Positions 1 to 7,982 of a stretch of DNA of 50,180 nucleotides are shown here, piece after piece (the first letter of the stretch is position 1; the number at the start of each line of letters is the position of its first letter). Position numbers and translations under genes: made by a program. This DNA comes from Acidobacteriota bacterium. Its GTDB lineage: Bacteria; Acidobacteriota; Blastocatellia; Pyrinomonadales; Pyrinomonadaceae. The stretch is from assembly GCA_003222945.1 (NCBI GenBank), contig QHXM01000093.1, positions 1 through 50,180 of the forward strand, read 5' to 3'. The notes beneath the pieces were generated by a model. That model made no database searches. It was not told where the DNA came from and saw only the letters and a list, made by a program, of their open reading frames with translations.

Positions 1-434
1 TCCTGATCGGGTTGTGTTCGAGCGCCTTCGATTGCTTCGAGCAGTCCCGATGTGGTCCTGTCGGCAGAATTGAGCGCGATTGTTACTTCAGGCACTGGTG
101 TCGCGTGCTGGTCCGTTATCATCGTAGCCATGCCTGCCGCAGCGCTGCCGTCGTTAAAGACTATCTCGGTCTCGCCGATCTGTATGCGCCCGCCGGAAGT
201 GAGCGGGATAGAGCCTTCAACGGTCGCGCCGTTGTAGAGCGTGCCGTTTGCCGAACCTAAATCCTGAAGTATGTATTGATCGCCCTCGCGCCTGACTTCA
301 GCATGAACACGCGAAGCGAAAGGGTCTGGTATGCAAAGGTCGTTTCGCGCAGAGCGTCCAATCGTTATGCGAAGACGCCCCAAAGGGAACGTGTCTGGAC
401 TACGGTCAGGATATTTAACTATAAGGTCGGGCAT
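1..434 (-). CDS. FHA domain protein (N-terminal part, runs off the window)
   Basis: The reverse strand reads from ATG at 434 (MPDLIVKYPDRSPDTFPLG...) with no stop to the window edge, giving 144 residues. An FHA domain spans roughly residues 1-95: the phosphothreonine-binding signatures are visible as ITIGRS, RVHAEV and the SANGTLYNG turn. FHA domains bind phosphothreonine peptides, so this protein probably reads out phosphorylation by the kinase encoded upstream in the same direction. After the FHA comes a linker and the start of an unknown second domain. The ATG lies 8 nt past the arm of a heptad hairpin and has no recognisable Shine-Dalgarno sequence. The ORF track omits it because it is partial and only shows shadow ORFs on the other strand. 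The C-terminal effector domain cannot be judged from here. Confidence 0.85.
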   Translation of the reverse strand, partial: MPDLIVKYPDRSPDTFPLGRLRITIGRSARNDLCIPDPFASRVHAEVRREGDQYILQDLGSANGTLYNGATVEGSIPLTSGGRIQIGETEIVFNDGSAAAGMATMITDQHATPVPEVTIALNSADRTTSGLLEAIEGARTQPDQ

Positions 435-442
435 AGCAGTTA

Positions 443-523
443 AGGGATGAGGGCGGGGGGATGAGGGATGAAGTAAAAAGCTGTCGTTCGCTTTTCATCC
501 CTCATCCTTCCGCCCTCATCCCT
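443..523. repeat. Heptad-unit intergenic hairpin (H1)
   Basis: The left arm (443-471) and right arm (495-523) are inverted copies matching at 27 of 29 bases. The arm is built on a 7-nt unit of the type GGATGAG. The right arm ends within the stop codon of the TPR gene (522-524), and the left arm ends 8 nt before the start of the FHA gene, so the hairpin fills the gap between the two genes. Confidence 0.9.
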
Positions 524-1901
524 ACTTTCTACGTTTATCGTATTCTTTGCCAAGACGCTCCGCGTATCTCTGGGCTTCGGCGCGGTGTGTGCCGCCGAGC
601 GCGGCGCGTTGAAAGAGCGCGAGAGCGCGCAAGAGTTCGGCTCGCTCCATCTGTTTCGGCTCGCGCCCGTTCACTACGTTCATAGCCTGAAAGTAGTAAG
701 AATCATAATCAACAGGGTTCGCGCCCGTTGCCAGTGTGGGCGCAGGCGTTGCGCGAGGCGCTGTTGTTGGCGAAGGCTTCGGCGCTGCTGTTTCAGGTTC
801 GCGCGCTTGCGGCTGCTGCTCGGTTGTTCGCGTGTCGCTCGGGTGCGCTGTGTTAACTGCGACCTCTGGTGATCCCATCTCCGCCAGATGCTGACGGGCC
901 GATTGCGCTATCGGGGCTGAGTTTGAAGAGGCGATCTTTTGATAAGCCGTGCGCGCCTCATTCATCTCGCCCGCAAGACGGAGCGCATCGCCATAAGCGA
1001 GCCATGTCTCGTCGTCCACATTGTTTCCGCTCGCCGAGACCAGACGACGATAACTTTCCGCACCATCCTTGTAAAGCTTCTCTTCCGTTTGCGCGGAAGC
1101 CAGAGCGTGCCAGGCAGAAGTGTCGTCAGCGTTGCTCTGCGCAACAGTTTTATATTCTTCTATCGCCTCCGCGCGCGACCCTGTTCTCTCAAGCGCATTG
1201 CCCAAACGCATGTGCGCTTCCGCGTTAGATGGGTCAAGCTTCACGGCCTCGCGCAAGACATCTACGGCATGATTGAACTCGCCCGATTCGAGCAAGGTTT
1301 CTGCTTCCGCCAACTTGTCCTTCGCAAGTTGCTTTTGATCTGGAGCGGAAGCTGACTGCTCTGTAGTTTGCGCAGGACTCGCTTTGCGCGATAGAACGAA
1401 GGCCAGAACTACTGCCACAACCGCAACGCACAAAAGAGCGACGAGAGCGAATGTCCACGTTCGACGTGAACGAGCCTTCTGCGAAGCTCCGACCACTTGA
1501 GTAGGTGAAACTTCGGGCGCAGTAGTAGTAGCAGCGGGCTTTTCCGCTTCGACCTGTTTAGCCGCAAGCGTTGTCGTCTGCGGGGCGGCAGCAGCTTCTA
1601 CATTAGCCTGCTCCTTCTCTTTACCGTCTTGAGCATAATCGGCCTCGACACGACGAAGTATTTCGTTAATCTCGGCGCGGTCAACTCTGGATGTCCTGGA
1701 TGCTCCGCGTCGCTCGTCCTCTTTTGTGAGTCCGTCGGTTGCGCGGCCTTCGCCTTTGAGCGGGACTGTTTGAGCGAGCGGCGAGACAGGCTCTTCGCCT
1801 TCGTGCGCGCCGCCCGTCTTTAGCGGCGCTCCGCAAAGGCGACAGAATCGCGCTTCGGGCACTGCCGTCGCTCCACAACTTGGACATGGCCTAGACTTCA
1901 T
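522..1901 (-). CDS. Zinc-ribbon, single-pass membrane, TPR-repeat protein
   Basis: The 459-aa product has three parts. An N-terminal zinc ribbon with two CxxC knuckles (CPSC and CRLC, residues 6-24) comes first. A long low-complexity Ala/Thr/Glu linker and one membrane helix at about 149-170 (WTFALVALLCVAVVAVVLAF) follow. A TPR-like solenoid occupies about 190-325 (AEAHMRLGNALERTGSRAEA). The C-terminal part is Pro/Thr/Ala-rich with a final helical segment. The predicted topology is zinc ribbon in the cytoplasm and TPR outside, which is an inference. It starts 7 nt after the RDD gene stop, so the two are probably co-transcribed. It shares the zinc-ribbon design with the kinase and FHA protein upstream, which argues for one signalling unit. 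The exact role is unknown. Confidence 0.8.
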   Translation of the reverse strand: MKSRPCPSCGATAVPEARFCRLCGAPLKTGGAHEGEEPVSPLAQTVPLKGEGRATDGLTKEDERRGASRTSRVDRAEINEILRRVEADYAQDGKEKEQANVEAAAAPQTTTLAAKQVEAEKPAATTTAPEVSPTQVVGASQKARSRRTWTFALVALLCVAVVAVVLAFVLSRKASPAQTTEQSASAPDQKQLAKDKLAEAETLLESGEFNHAVDVLREAVKLDPSNAEAHMRLGNALERTGSRAEAIEEYKTVAQSNADDTSAWHALASAQTEEKLYKDGAESYRRLVSASGNNVDDETWLAYGDALRLAGEMNEARTAYQKIASSNSAPIAQSARQHLAEMGSPEVAVNTAHPSDTRTTEQQPQAREPETAAPKPSPTTAPRATPAPTLATGANPVDYDSYYFQAMNVVNGREPKQMERAELLRALALFQRAALGGTHRAEAQRYAERLGKEYDKRRK

Positions 1902-1908
1902 CTCTTAC

Positions 1909-2538
1909 TCATTGCACGGCGCGCGAACCCTCTATCGCGCTCCGCTTAACGAAGCGGCCTCTTGCGCGCCGCACGTCATCGCGCATAACAACAGTGCCTG
2001 CGATTATGTCATGGAGCGCTCGTGCGTTCTCGCTAAACGACGCGACCACAAATCCAAGACCAAGCAGAAGAATGAAAACTCCGGTCATGATGAGCGCGCC
2101 CGACACTACTTCGGCCAATAGCAGTCCGAGTCCTAGCATGAGGAAGAAAGGCGGATACAGAAGCGTTTGACGGAGTAACGCGCGCCACCACTTCAGGCGC
2201 TCGCCATCTCTTCTTCTAATGATAAGCCCCGTCGCCCACTTGCCCAAGGTCTGCCCACGCAGGATAGGCAGCCCTATGAAATTGATTACGGCGACAACGA
2301 CAGCAATCAAAATCCCTATCATCTCCGCATTGCTTGAAGATGCGCGCGCGTTATTTCCCATGCGGGCCAGCAGAGTGCTGAAGGCTATGATGCCCACCAG
2401 CAGGATGTAATCAATCAGCAGCGCACCGCAGCGCAAAGAGAAGGGCGCGCGAAATCTCTCCACAAGCGTCTGCGCCTGCTCGCGCATGTCCGGCATATCA
2501 GTCGAAAGCAACGATGGTGTCTCTATTCTTGCGGTCAT
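1909..2538 (-). CDS. RDD family integral membrane protein
   Basis: The 209-aa protein begins its membrane region with the RDD-family Arg-Asp arrangement (FSLRCGALLIDYILLVGI, about residues 34-52). Helices follow at about 75-95 (IGILIAVVVAVINFIGLPI) and 125-165, with the family's GxxxGKWATGL-type loop between them (GQTLGKWATGLIIRR). RDD proteins are small polytopic membrane proteins of mostly unknown function; some act in ion or osmotic tolerance. It lies between the kinase gene and the zinc-ribbon/TPR gene on the same strand, so it may be a membrane component or target of that system, which is an inference. The start ATG lies 7 nt from the arm of hairpin H2 and has no clear Shine-Dalgarno sequence. 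Confidence 0.85.
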   Translation of the reverse strand: MTARIETPSLLSTDMPDMREQAQTLVERFRAPFSLRCGALLIDYILLVGIIAFSTLLARMGNNARASSSNAEMIGILIAVVVAVINFIGLPILRGQTLGKWATGLIIRRRDGERLKWWRALLRQTLLYPPFFLMLGLGLLLAEVVSGALIMTGVFILLLGLGFVVASFSENARALHDIIAGTVVMRDDVRRARGRFVKRSAIEGSRAVQ

Positions 2539-2545
2539 AAAAAAA

Positions 2546-2646
2546 CAGGAGTCAGGAGTCAGAATCCAGAATTCAGAAGAAAAGAAAATCTGTAAGAGCG
2601 GTTCACAGCCTTATCCCCTTCTGGCTTCTGGCTCCTGGATTCTGCC
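2546..2646. repeat. Heptad-unit intergenic hairpin (H2)
   Basis: The left arm (2546-2579) is five heptads of the type CAGRAKY (CAGGAGT, CAGGAGT, CAGAATC, CAGAATT, CAGAAG). The right arm (2618-2646) is the inverse of similar heptads. The pairing is imperfect but keeps the 7-nt register. It sits between the kinase stop (2652) and the RDD start (2538). H16 near 40.3 kb uses the same unit. Confidence 0.85.
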
Positions 2647-2651
2647 TTTCC

Positions 2652-4445
2652 TCATCCCACTAAAAAATGCAATGTCGTTTCGCCAAGACGCAGTTTGTCG
2701 CCGCTTTCAAGAACGCGCGGCTGGCGAGGCGCTAGACGCACGGCGTCGTTAATTACTGTTCCATTTACAGATTCTAAATCTTCAATTAAAAATGTCTCGC
2801 CTTCGCGCCAGATTCTTGCATGACGGCGCGATACTTTTGTCTCAGGATCAAAACGCGAGAGATCAACTTCCGGGAAAATGTTTGACTGCGGATCGCTTCT
2901 GCCCAAAAGGTTGCTCTCTTTCTGCAAGATGAACGAAACGTCCAACTCAGTTGTTCCTGCAACGATTAACTTCGCCGTAGCACGCGCCGCCCGCAGTGCT
3001 GCGCTTGAGCCTACGCCGACGAGCGGCTGTTTCATGCCGCAGTGAGCGCAGAAAATATCGTCCGCTGCGATGCGTCCTCCACAGAAGCCGCAGAAAACGG
3101 TCTCGACCTGAATCGTCTCGCCGCCCAGATGTTGCGCAGGTATCGAGCCGTAACTGACTTCGCCTCTCCGAAGTCTCTCAAGATGATTTGCGATCACGTC
3201 GCGCATCTCCGCAGCAGAGCGAAAACGGCCTTCTGGCTTATACTCAACGGCTCGCATGAGTATGCGCTCCATCTCTGTAGAGATGCTCGGATTTATCTGG
3301 CGCGGGCGCGGGTTCTTAGTGAAGTCGAATATCAGAAGCGGATTGTCCTGCGGGTCTGAGCCTGTCAGAAGATGAAACATTGTCGCGCCTAAACTGTAGA
3401 TGTCCGTGCGCGGCTCAGCCTTGCCGCTGAAAAGTTCCGGCGGCGCGTAGCCCATTGTGCCCACAGCCGTCACGCCCTTCTCCTGCGGCGCAACCCAGCG
3501 CGCAATCCCGAAGTCAATCAACATCACGCGACCAGTGTTTCCGTCAATCATCAAATTCGCAGGCTTAAGGTCTCTGTAGATGATTGGCTTCGGACGCTTG
3601 TGCAAGTAGTCCAGAACGTCCGCAGCCTGCATGGACCATTCCGCGACGGTCTTTTCGTCAATGCGACCATTGGGGGCGTTTCGCAGGCGACCCGCGATGT
3701 CGCCGCCGGAAATATATTTCATGACGAGATAGAATCGCTCCTTCTCGTCATCGTAAAAGTAGTCGTAGATGGTCGGAATCGAAGGGTGTTCGAGCGAAGT
3801 CAGGAGCAAGGACTCGCGTTTGAAATCGCCAATCGCTTTTTCGTGCTGCAAGGGATCAAGATGAGATTCGACCATCTCTTTGACCGCGCGCGGGGCGTCG
3901 CCCAAATGCCTGTCTTTGGCAAGATAAACCGCGCCCATGCCGCCGCCGCCAATGCGACGCACAATCTCGTAGCGGCCATTCAGCACTGCGCCCGGGTCCA
4001 GTTGTTTGGCAGCGGCCTTGCGCCCCCCGGTCGAGCCTGCGCGCGCAGTTTCGACCGGCGGCGCGCTTTCATCTCCTTGAGCGACTCCGCCCGTAGCCTT
4101 CTCTTGAGTGGAAGCGCTTTGAGCCGCAGGATTGTCGGCATACGGCGCAGAAGTTCCGCTCGACGAAGAACCATTCTGCGCAGTGTCAGCGCGTGATTCG
4201 CTTGCAGAAGCTTCCGCGCTCGAACTCTCTTCGGCAATCGCTTTTGAGCTATCTGAATCCGACCCTTCGTCAGGGCTTTCCATGTCCACAAGTTGAGGGC
4301 TTCGGGCTTCTGCGGCGAAAGAGCTTCCGCCATCTGTGATAATGGTCGAGCCTGTTGCGGACACAATCGATTGTGCCGCGCCGCAGTTGCCGCAGAAGGG
4401 ATCATCAGGCGCAATCTTCGCGCCGCATTCGTGGCAGAAAGACAT
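2652..4445 (-). CDS. Serine/threonine protein kinase with two zinc ribbons and a C-terminal FHA domain
   Basis: I place the start at the ATG giving MSFCHECG rather than 30 nt upstream, because it puts the zinc ribbon at the N-terminus as in the sister proteins (597 aa). Order: zinc ribbon (about 3-25), acidic Ser/Ala-rich linker, Hanks-type kinase (about 158-425), second zinc ribbon (about 451-472), FHA domain (about 495-597). Kinase motifs are the glycine loop RIGGGGMGAVY, the lysine in RAVKEM, the catalytic loop YRDLKPANLM, metal-binding LIDFGIAR and the GTMGYAPPE activation segment. The usual HRD histidine is Tyr. FHA signatures are LLGRSD, VSRRHARI and SVNGTVIN. It should phosphorylate Ser/Thr and recruit phosphoproteins, possibly itself, through its own FHA. 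No membrane helix is seen, so it is probably cytosolic. Confidence 0.92.
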   Translation of the reverse strand: MSFCHECGAKIAPDDPFCGNCGAAQSIVSATGSTIITDGGSSFAAEARSPQLVDMESPDEGSDSDSSKAIAEESSSAEASASESRADTAQNGSSSSGTSAPYADNPAAQSASTQEKATGGVAQGDESAPPVETARAGSTGGRKAAAKQLDPGAVLNGRYEIVRRIGGGGMGAVYLAKDRHLGDAPRAVKEMVESHLDPLQHEKAIGDFKRESLLLTSLEHPSIPTIYDYFYDDEKERFYLVMKYISGGDIAGRLRNAPNGRIDEKTVAEWSMQAADVLDYLHKRPKPIIYRDLKPANLMIDGNTGRVMLIDFGIARWVAPQEKGVTAVGTMGYAPPELFSGKAEPRTDIYSLGATMFHLLTGSDPQDNPLLIFDFTKNPRPRQINPSISTEMERILMRAVEYKPEGRFRSAAEMRDVIANHLERLRRGEVSYGSIPAQHLGGETIQVETVFCGFCGGRIAADDIFCAHCGMKQPLVGVGSSAALRAARATAKLIVAGTTELDVSFILQKESNLLGRSDPQSNIFPEVDLSRFDPETKVSRRHARIWREGETFLIEDLESVNGTVINDAVRLAPRQPRVLESGDKLRLGETTLHFLVG

Positions 4446-4550
4446 CTCTATTGATGGCTCGTTAGCGAGGGGCAAGATACTTTTTCAGAGTTCTGGATTC
4501 AGATTAAAGGGTCAAGTGCGCGTTCATGCTACACGCGCCGCCGCCCGTCT

Positions 4551-5138
4551 CTATTTAACTATATGAAAACGTAAAAAAGTCTTTCCAACGATAATCTCGT
4601 CGCCATCGCGCAAAGGTTGTTTGTCGCCCGGCAGAAGCCTTCGACCGCGATTTATGAAAGTGCCGTTCGTAGAACCCAAATCTTCAATGAAATACTGTCC
4701 GTTTCGCCGAAGTATGCGCGCATGACGACGCGACACTTTCGCCTCCGGGTCGTCCGCATCCAGATCGACATCCGGGAAGATTCCACCGTCCGCATCCCAA
4801 CGACCTATCTGCGATTCCTCGTCGCTCAAAGGAAACTGTTTTCCGGCGGAACGACCGCGCTCAATCACAAGGCGTGCGTGCGCGCCATCCATCAAGGCTA
4901 TTGAGCCTGCCGAGACTGCATAGGCTGGCTCGACTGCGCGCGCCGAAGTAATCTCATGATTTTTAGCGACCGAAGCCTGCGCTTCCCTTATCTCCTGGCT
5001 GTCCGTAGGGCTGCCGGAGTTGTTGCCCGTGCCGGACTGCTTCTTAGCCTGCTCGCCTTGATTCAGAGGCGCGCCGCACTCGTCGCAATATTTCGAGCCG
5101 TCTAAATTTTCAGTACTGCATCTTTCGCAGATTGTCAT
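4551..5138 (-). CDS. Zinc-ribbon plus FHA domain protein
   Basis: The 195-aa protein has an N-terminal zinc ribbon (CERCS...CDECG, residues 4-21), a polar linker and a C-terminal FHA domain at about 85-195 with the signatures QIGRWD, VSRRHARI and GSTNGTFIN. The FHA closely resembles the one at the end of the neighbouring kinase, including the insert FPDVDLDADDPEAKVSRRHA, so the two probably arose by duplication. It is the first gene of the minus-strand signalling cluster, 105 nt upstream of the kinase gene. The likely role is an adaptor recognising phosphothreonine made by that kinase, which is an inference from domains and position. Confidence 0.88.
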   Translation of the reverse strand: MTICERCSTENLDGSKYCDECGAPLNQGEQAKKQSGTGNNSGSPTDSQEIREAQASVAKNHEITSARAVEPAYAVSAGSIALMDGAHARLVIERGRSAGKQFPLSDEESQIGRWDADGGIFPDVDLDADDPEAKVSRRHARILRRNGQYFIEDLGSTNGTFINRGRRLLPGDKQPLRDGDEIIVGKTFLRFHIVK

Positions 5139-5475
5139 AACCTTTTATCCCGTCGTGCAATTCAGGCTGAGTGGGAGAGTGCGCCGCCCCTTACCCGATA
5201 AAAAAGCAGGCTAAGCCGCGCCGCCGTCTCGCGCGAGAAACTGTCGTATTGTAGCGCGAATCCTGAGCGTGCGCCAATAATGCTTTTCGTAGCACAGGGT
5301 CTAATCAATCTTGCATATAAAGATAAATTAAATTTTCACCACAGAGAACACAGAGGGCACAGAGGAAAGCGATTTGAGATAAGAAATTTGAAATCTCAAC
5401 TCCGCCATTTTAAATTTCTAATTCTCCCTCTGTGCCCTCTGTGTTCTCTGTGGTTAATCTCTTCTTTCTTAACGC
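5139..5475. other. Divergent intergenic region
   Basis: This region separates the leftward signalling cluster from a rightward gene. It should carry promoters for both, but I see no convincing consensus pair. The right half is occupied by composite hairpin H3. The ORF running through the hairpin reads HREHRGHRGK-type repeats and is not a real gene. Confidence 0.6.
5338..5454. repeat. Nonad-unit composite hairpin (H3)
   Basis: The left arm (5338-5366) consists of 9-nt units CACAGAGAA, CACAGAGGG, CACAGAGGA. The right arm (5423-5454) is its inverse with one extra C, nearly perfect over 28 bp. The roughly 56-nt loop contains a second inverted pair (AGAAATTT and AAATTTCT), so a small hairpin nests in the large one. 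H18 near 41.7 kb has the same design. Confidence 0.92.
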
Positions 5476-6288
5476 TTGGACTTTACCATCTACTTAAGAG
5501 AGCAGATAATCAGACTTCACGAGATGAGCGAACGAGCGCAGCCAACTGCTTTCTGGAACAATTTTATACGAGCCGTGGAAGCCCAGCCGCAGGAGGCCGT
5601 AAGCCTTACGGGTGCTTCCGCGATTCCTCACGCGGTCGCGGGCGTTGGTCTGGACAGGAGTCGTCATCGCCTGGTCGTCATCTCTTGCGAAGATGGTGCG
5701 CGCGAGGCCGCGTTCGTTCAAGCGGACCTTCAATCGGCTTTCAAGTCAATTCAGGTCATAGTCGTTCGCCCGTCCTCAAACGCAGAAACAATCGAACAGG
5801 ACCGGCGCGCAGGCATCTGCTCCTTCTCGCTCAGTCAGTTTGCGCACGAAGAGATTGAGTTAATCTTACGAGCGGGCGCGGACGTGGAAGCAGTCAAGGA
5901 TATGTTTCGTCGCCGCAACCTCTTTCAATACTTCTTCCCCGCGCCCGATCATCTAGCGCTCGGATTGATTGAAACGGGTCGCGTCCCCTTCCTTCACCAA
6001 CTGATAGATCAACTCGTACGAACGCCTGACCTAGGCCATCCCTTCGGACCGAATGAATTGATGGCAGTCCAATACTCCTTTACAGAGATGGTCAAAGAAT
6101 TGCAGAATCTCGGTCTGATTAAAGAAGAAGAAAGTGGTCTTGAGATTACAGACGAAGGATTGAAAGCACGCGCGCTTGTTAGCGAGACGGCGCGCGAAGC
6201 TCTCCTACACAAGATTCTGAATCAGCTTTCGGCCAATCTTTATCTGAAGTCTTTACTGCACCCCGAACTCAGACTGCGGCGTGAATGA
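5476..6288 (+). CDS. Conserved-looking hypothetical protein
   Basis: I do not recognise this 270-aa product. It is soluble with no signal peptide or membrane helix. An alpha/beta-looking segment lies at about 45-105 (HRLVVISCEDGAREAAF, IQVIVVRPSS). The second half is helical, with a C-terminal part resembling a winged-helix fold (VQYSFTEMVKELQNLGLIKE followed by GLEITDEGLKAR), which could mean DNA or protein binding; this is only an impression. The ORF opens with TTG at 5476. The ATG at 5524 (MSERAQPTAFW) is an alternative start, and neither has a good Shine-Dalgarno sequence. It overlaps the open frame upstream of the binding-protein gene, so the two may be co-transcribed. Confidence 0.65.
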   Translation: MDFTIYLREQIIRLHEMSERAQPTAFWNNFIRAVEAQPQEAVSLTGASAIPHAVAGVGLDRSRHRLVVISCEDGAREAAFVQADLQSAFKSIQVIVVRPSSNAETIEQDRRAGICSFSLSQFAHEEIELILRAGADVEAVKDMFRRRNLFQYFFPAPDHLALGLIETGRVPFLHQLIDQLVRTPDLGHPFGPNELMAVQYSFTEMVKELQNLGLIKEEESGLEITDEGLKARALVSETAREALLHKILNQLSANLYLKSLLHPELRLRRE

Positions 6289-6325
6289 AACCAGAGGGTC
6301 TTGCGGCATCTTTCAATTTTCAATT

Positions 6326-7906
6326 ATGAACCTAAAAAAACTTACTTTTACTTTTATCCTAATCAGCCTCATCGCCACCTTGCCGAGTTGCAGAAACCGT
6401 CAGAGCGGCGGATTCGTCATCGCAATCTCGGACAAGATTCTCACCTTGGACACGCTCTCGGCTCAGACTGTTGACGCCGGAAGCGAGCGCCTGCGCCAGA
6501 TGCTTTTTAACTCGCTCGTGCGTAAGAACGAAAAGTTCGAGTACACGGGCGAGATTGCTTCAAACATCATTACTTCGCAGGACGGTTTGACCATCACCTT
6601 CACCCTGCGCGACGGCGTGACGTTTCACGATGGCAAGCCGCTCACAGCCGCAGACGCAAAGTACACGCTGGACACTCTGCTCGCTTCATCTTCAGCCAAA
6701 GCCGCGAGTTTCTATGAAGGCACTGGCAACGCAAGGCAGCCCTTCATCACAGGCGTTGATGCGCCCGACGCGCGCACGCTTGTAATTCATCTGCACCGCC
6801 CCTGGATTCAACTCTTCGTCAATCTAGTTCCAATCAACATCATCCCTTCAGGAAGCATTGCGACTCAAAAGGATAAACCCGTTGGCTCTGGCCCTTTCAA
6901 GTTCAAGAGCTTCGACCAGACTCAGCAGGTTGTAGAGTTGGAAGCGAATCCGAACTACTGGGAAGGAGCGCCGCAGATACAGAACATACGCCTGCGCGTC
7001 ATCACAGACGCAAGCCCTTTGCAGGCGGAGTTGATGAGCGGAACGGTCCAGCTTGCGCCGAACGCCACAAACCTGACGCCTGACATCTTTCCCTCACTCG
7101 CACAGAACGCGAACCTGAAGGTTGAGCAGTTCGCGGGCGCAAACGTTGTCTATATCGGATTCAATGTAACGGAGCCTCCCTTAACGGATGCGCGCGTGCG
7201 TCAGGCAATCTGTTACGCGATTGACAGAGAGACGATCATTCACGATCTGCTTTTGGGACAAGCGAAGCTTGCTCACTCAATCCTGCCGGAAGAATCCTGG
7301 GCGTACTCTGCTGGCACGAAATACAATTTCGATCCTGAGAAAGCCAAGCAGCTTTTAGATCAAGCAGGCTTTCGTGACCCGGATGGCGATGGACCACAGA
7401 TGCGTTTTAAGCAGCCGCTCGTTCTGAAGATTTCTACGAGCGCTGCGACGCGGCAATATGCGGGCGTGATACAAGATTACCTGAAGCGCATCGGCGTTCC
7501 TCTCGAAATCGAATCGCTTGAGAACGCGACCATTACGGACCAGCAGATAAAGGGCGAGTACCAGATGATGTCCAGAGTCTCTGTCGGAGGCAATCAAGAC
7601 CCTGTGTTCTTACGCGACCTCTTCGCAACTTCCGGCATTCCTACTGCGGAGCGCACAGGTTTTAATCGCACGCGATACAGCAACACTGAGCTTGACCCCA
7701 TTCTTGATGAAGCCGCCAACGCTGCCGACAAAGAGAAAGCAAAAGCTCTCTACGCACGCGCGCAGGAGATTATAGCCCGCGATGTTCCCATGTTCCCGCT
7801 CTGGTATCCGAACATAATGGTCGTAGCCGCGCGCAACGTCGGCAACATCAAGATGAAAGGCGACGGCGATTGGAGCTTTACGCGCAGCTTGACTATTGAG
7901 AAGTAA
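6326..7906 (+). CDS. ABC transporter substrate-binding lipoprotein, peptide/nickel family 5
   Basis: The chosen ATG at 6326 gives a lipoprotein signal peptide (MNLKKLTFTFILISLIATLPSC) with lipobox LPSC; the ORF track's GTG at 6281 would bury this signal. The mature 526-aa precursor shows the family 5 solute-binding features: FTLRDGVTFHDGKPLTAADAKYTLD near residue 90, the NPNYWEG segment, RVRQAICYAIDRETI, and the C-terminal DVPMFPLWYP. It should bind oligopeptides or a similar ligand outside the membrane and deliver it to an Opp/Dpp-type importer. No permease is adjacent. OppD and a broken OppF lie 11-15 kb away on the other strand and may or may not belong to it. Confidence 0.9.
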   Translation: MNLKKLTFTFILISLIATLPSCRNRQSGGFVIAISDKILTLDTLSAQTVDAGSERLRQMLFNSLVRKNEKFEYTGEIASNIITSQDGLTITFTLRDGVTFHDGKPLTAADAKYTLDTLLASSSAKAASFYEGTGNARQPFITGVDAPDARTLVIHLHRPWIQLFVNLVPINIIPSGSIATQKDKPVGSGPFKFKSFDQTQQVVELEANPNYWEGAPQIQNIRLRVITDASPLQAELMSGTVQLAPNATNLTPDIFPSLAQNANLKVEQFAGANVVYIGFNVTEPPLTDARVRQAICYAIDRETIIHDLLLGQAKLAHSILPEESWAYSAGTKYNFDPEKAKQLLDQAGFRDPDGDGPQMRFKQPLVLKISTSAATRQYAGVIQDYLKRIGVPLEIESLENATITDQQIKGEYQMMSRVSVGGNQDPVFLRDLFATSGIPTAERTGFNRTRYSNTELDPILDEAANAADKEKAKALYARAQEIIARDVPMFPLWYPNIMVVAARNVGNIKMKGDGDWSFTRSLTIEK

Positions 7907-7982
7907 AGTTTAAACTTGGACTTCTTACGGAGCGACCCGCCTCGTAAAGTAAACTACGCCGGAAATCCCTGTTTTGAATCTT

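Noticed and set aside
3600-4196. 198-aa plus ORF antisense to the kinase
   Set aside because: It is a shadow of the kinase gene on the opposite strand; the kinase motifs are unambiguous.
5280-5858. 192-aa plus ORF reading HREHRGHRGK
   Set aside because: It is translation of hairpin H3 followed by a shadow of the real gene in another frame.
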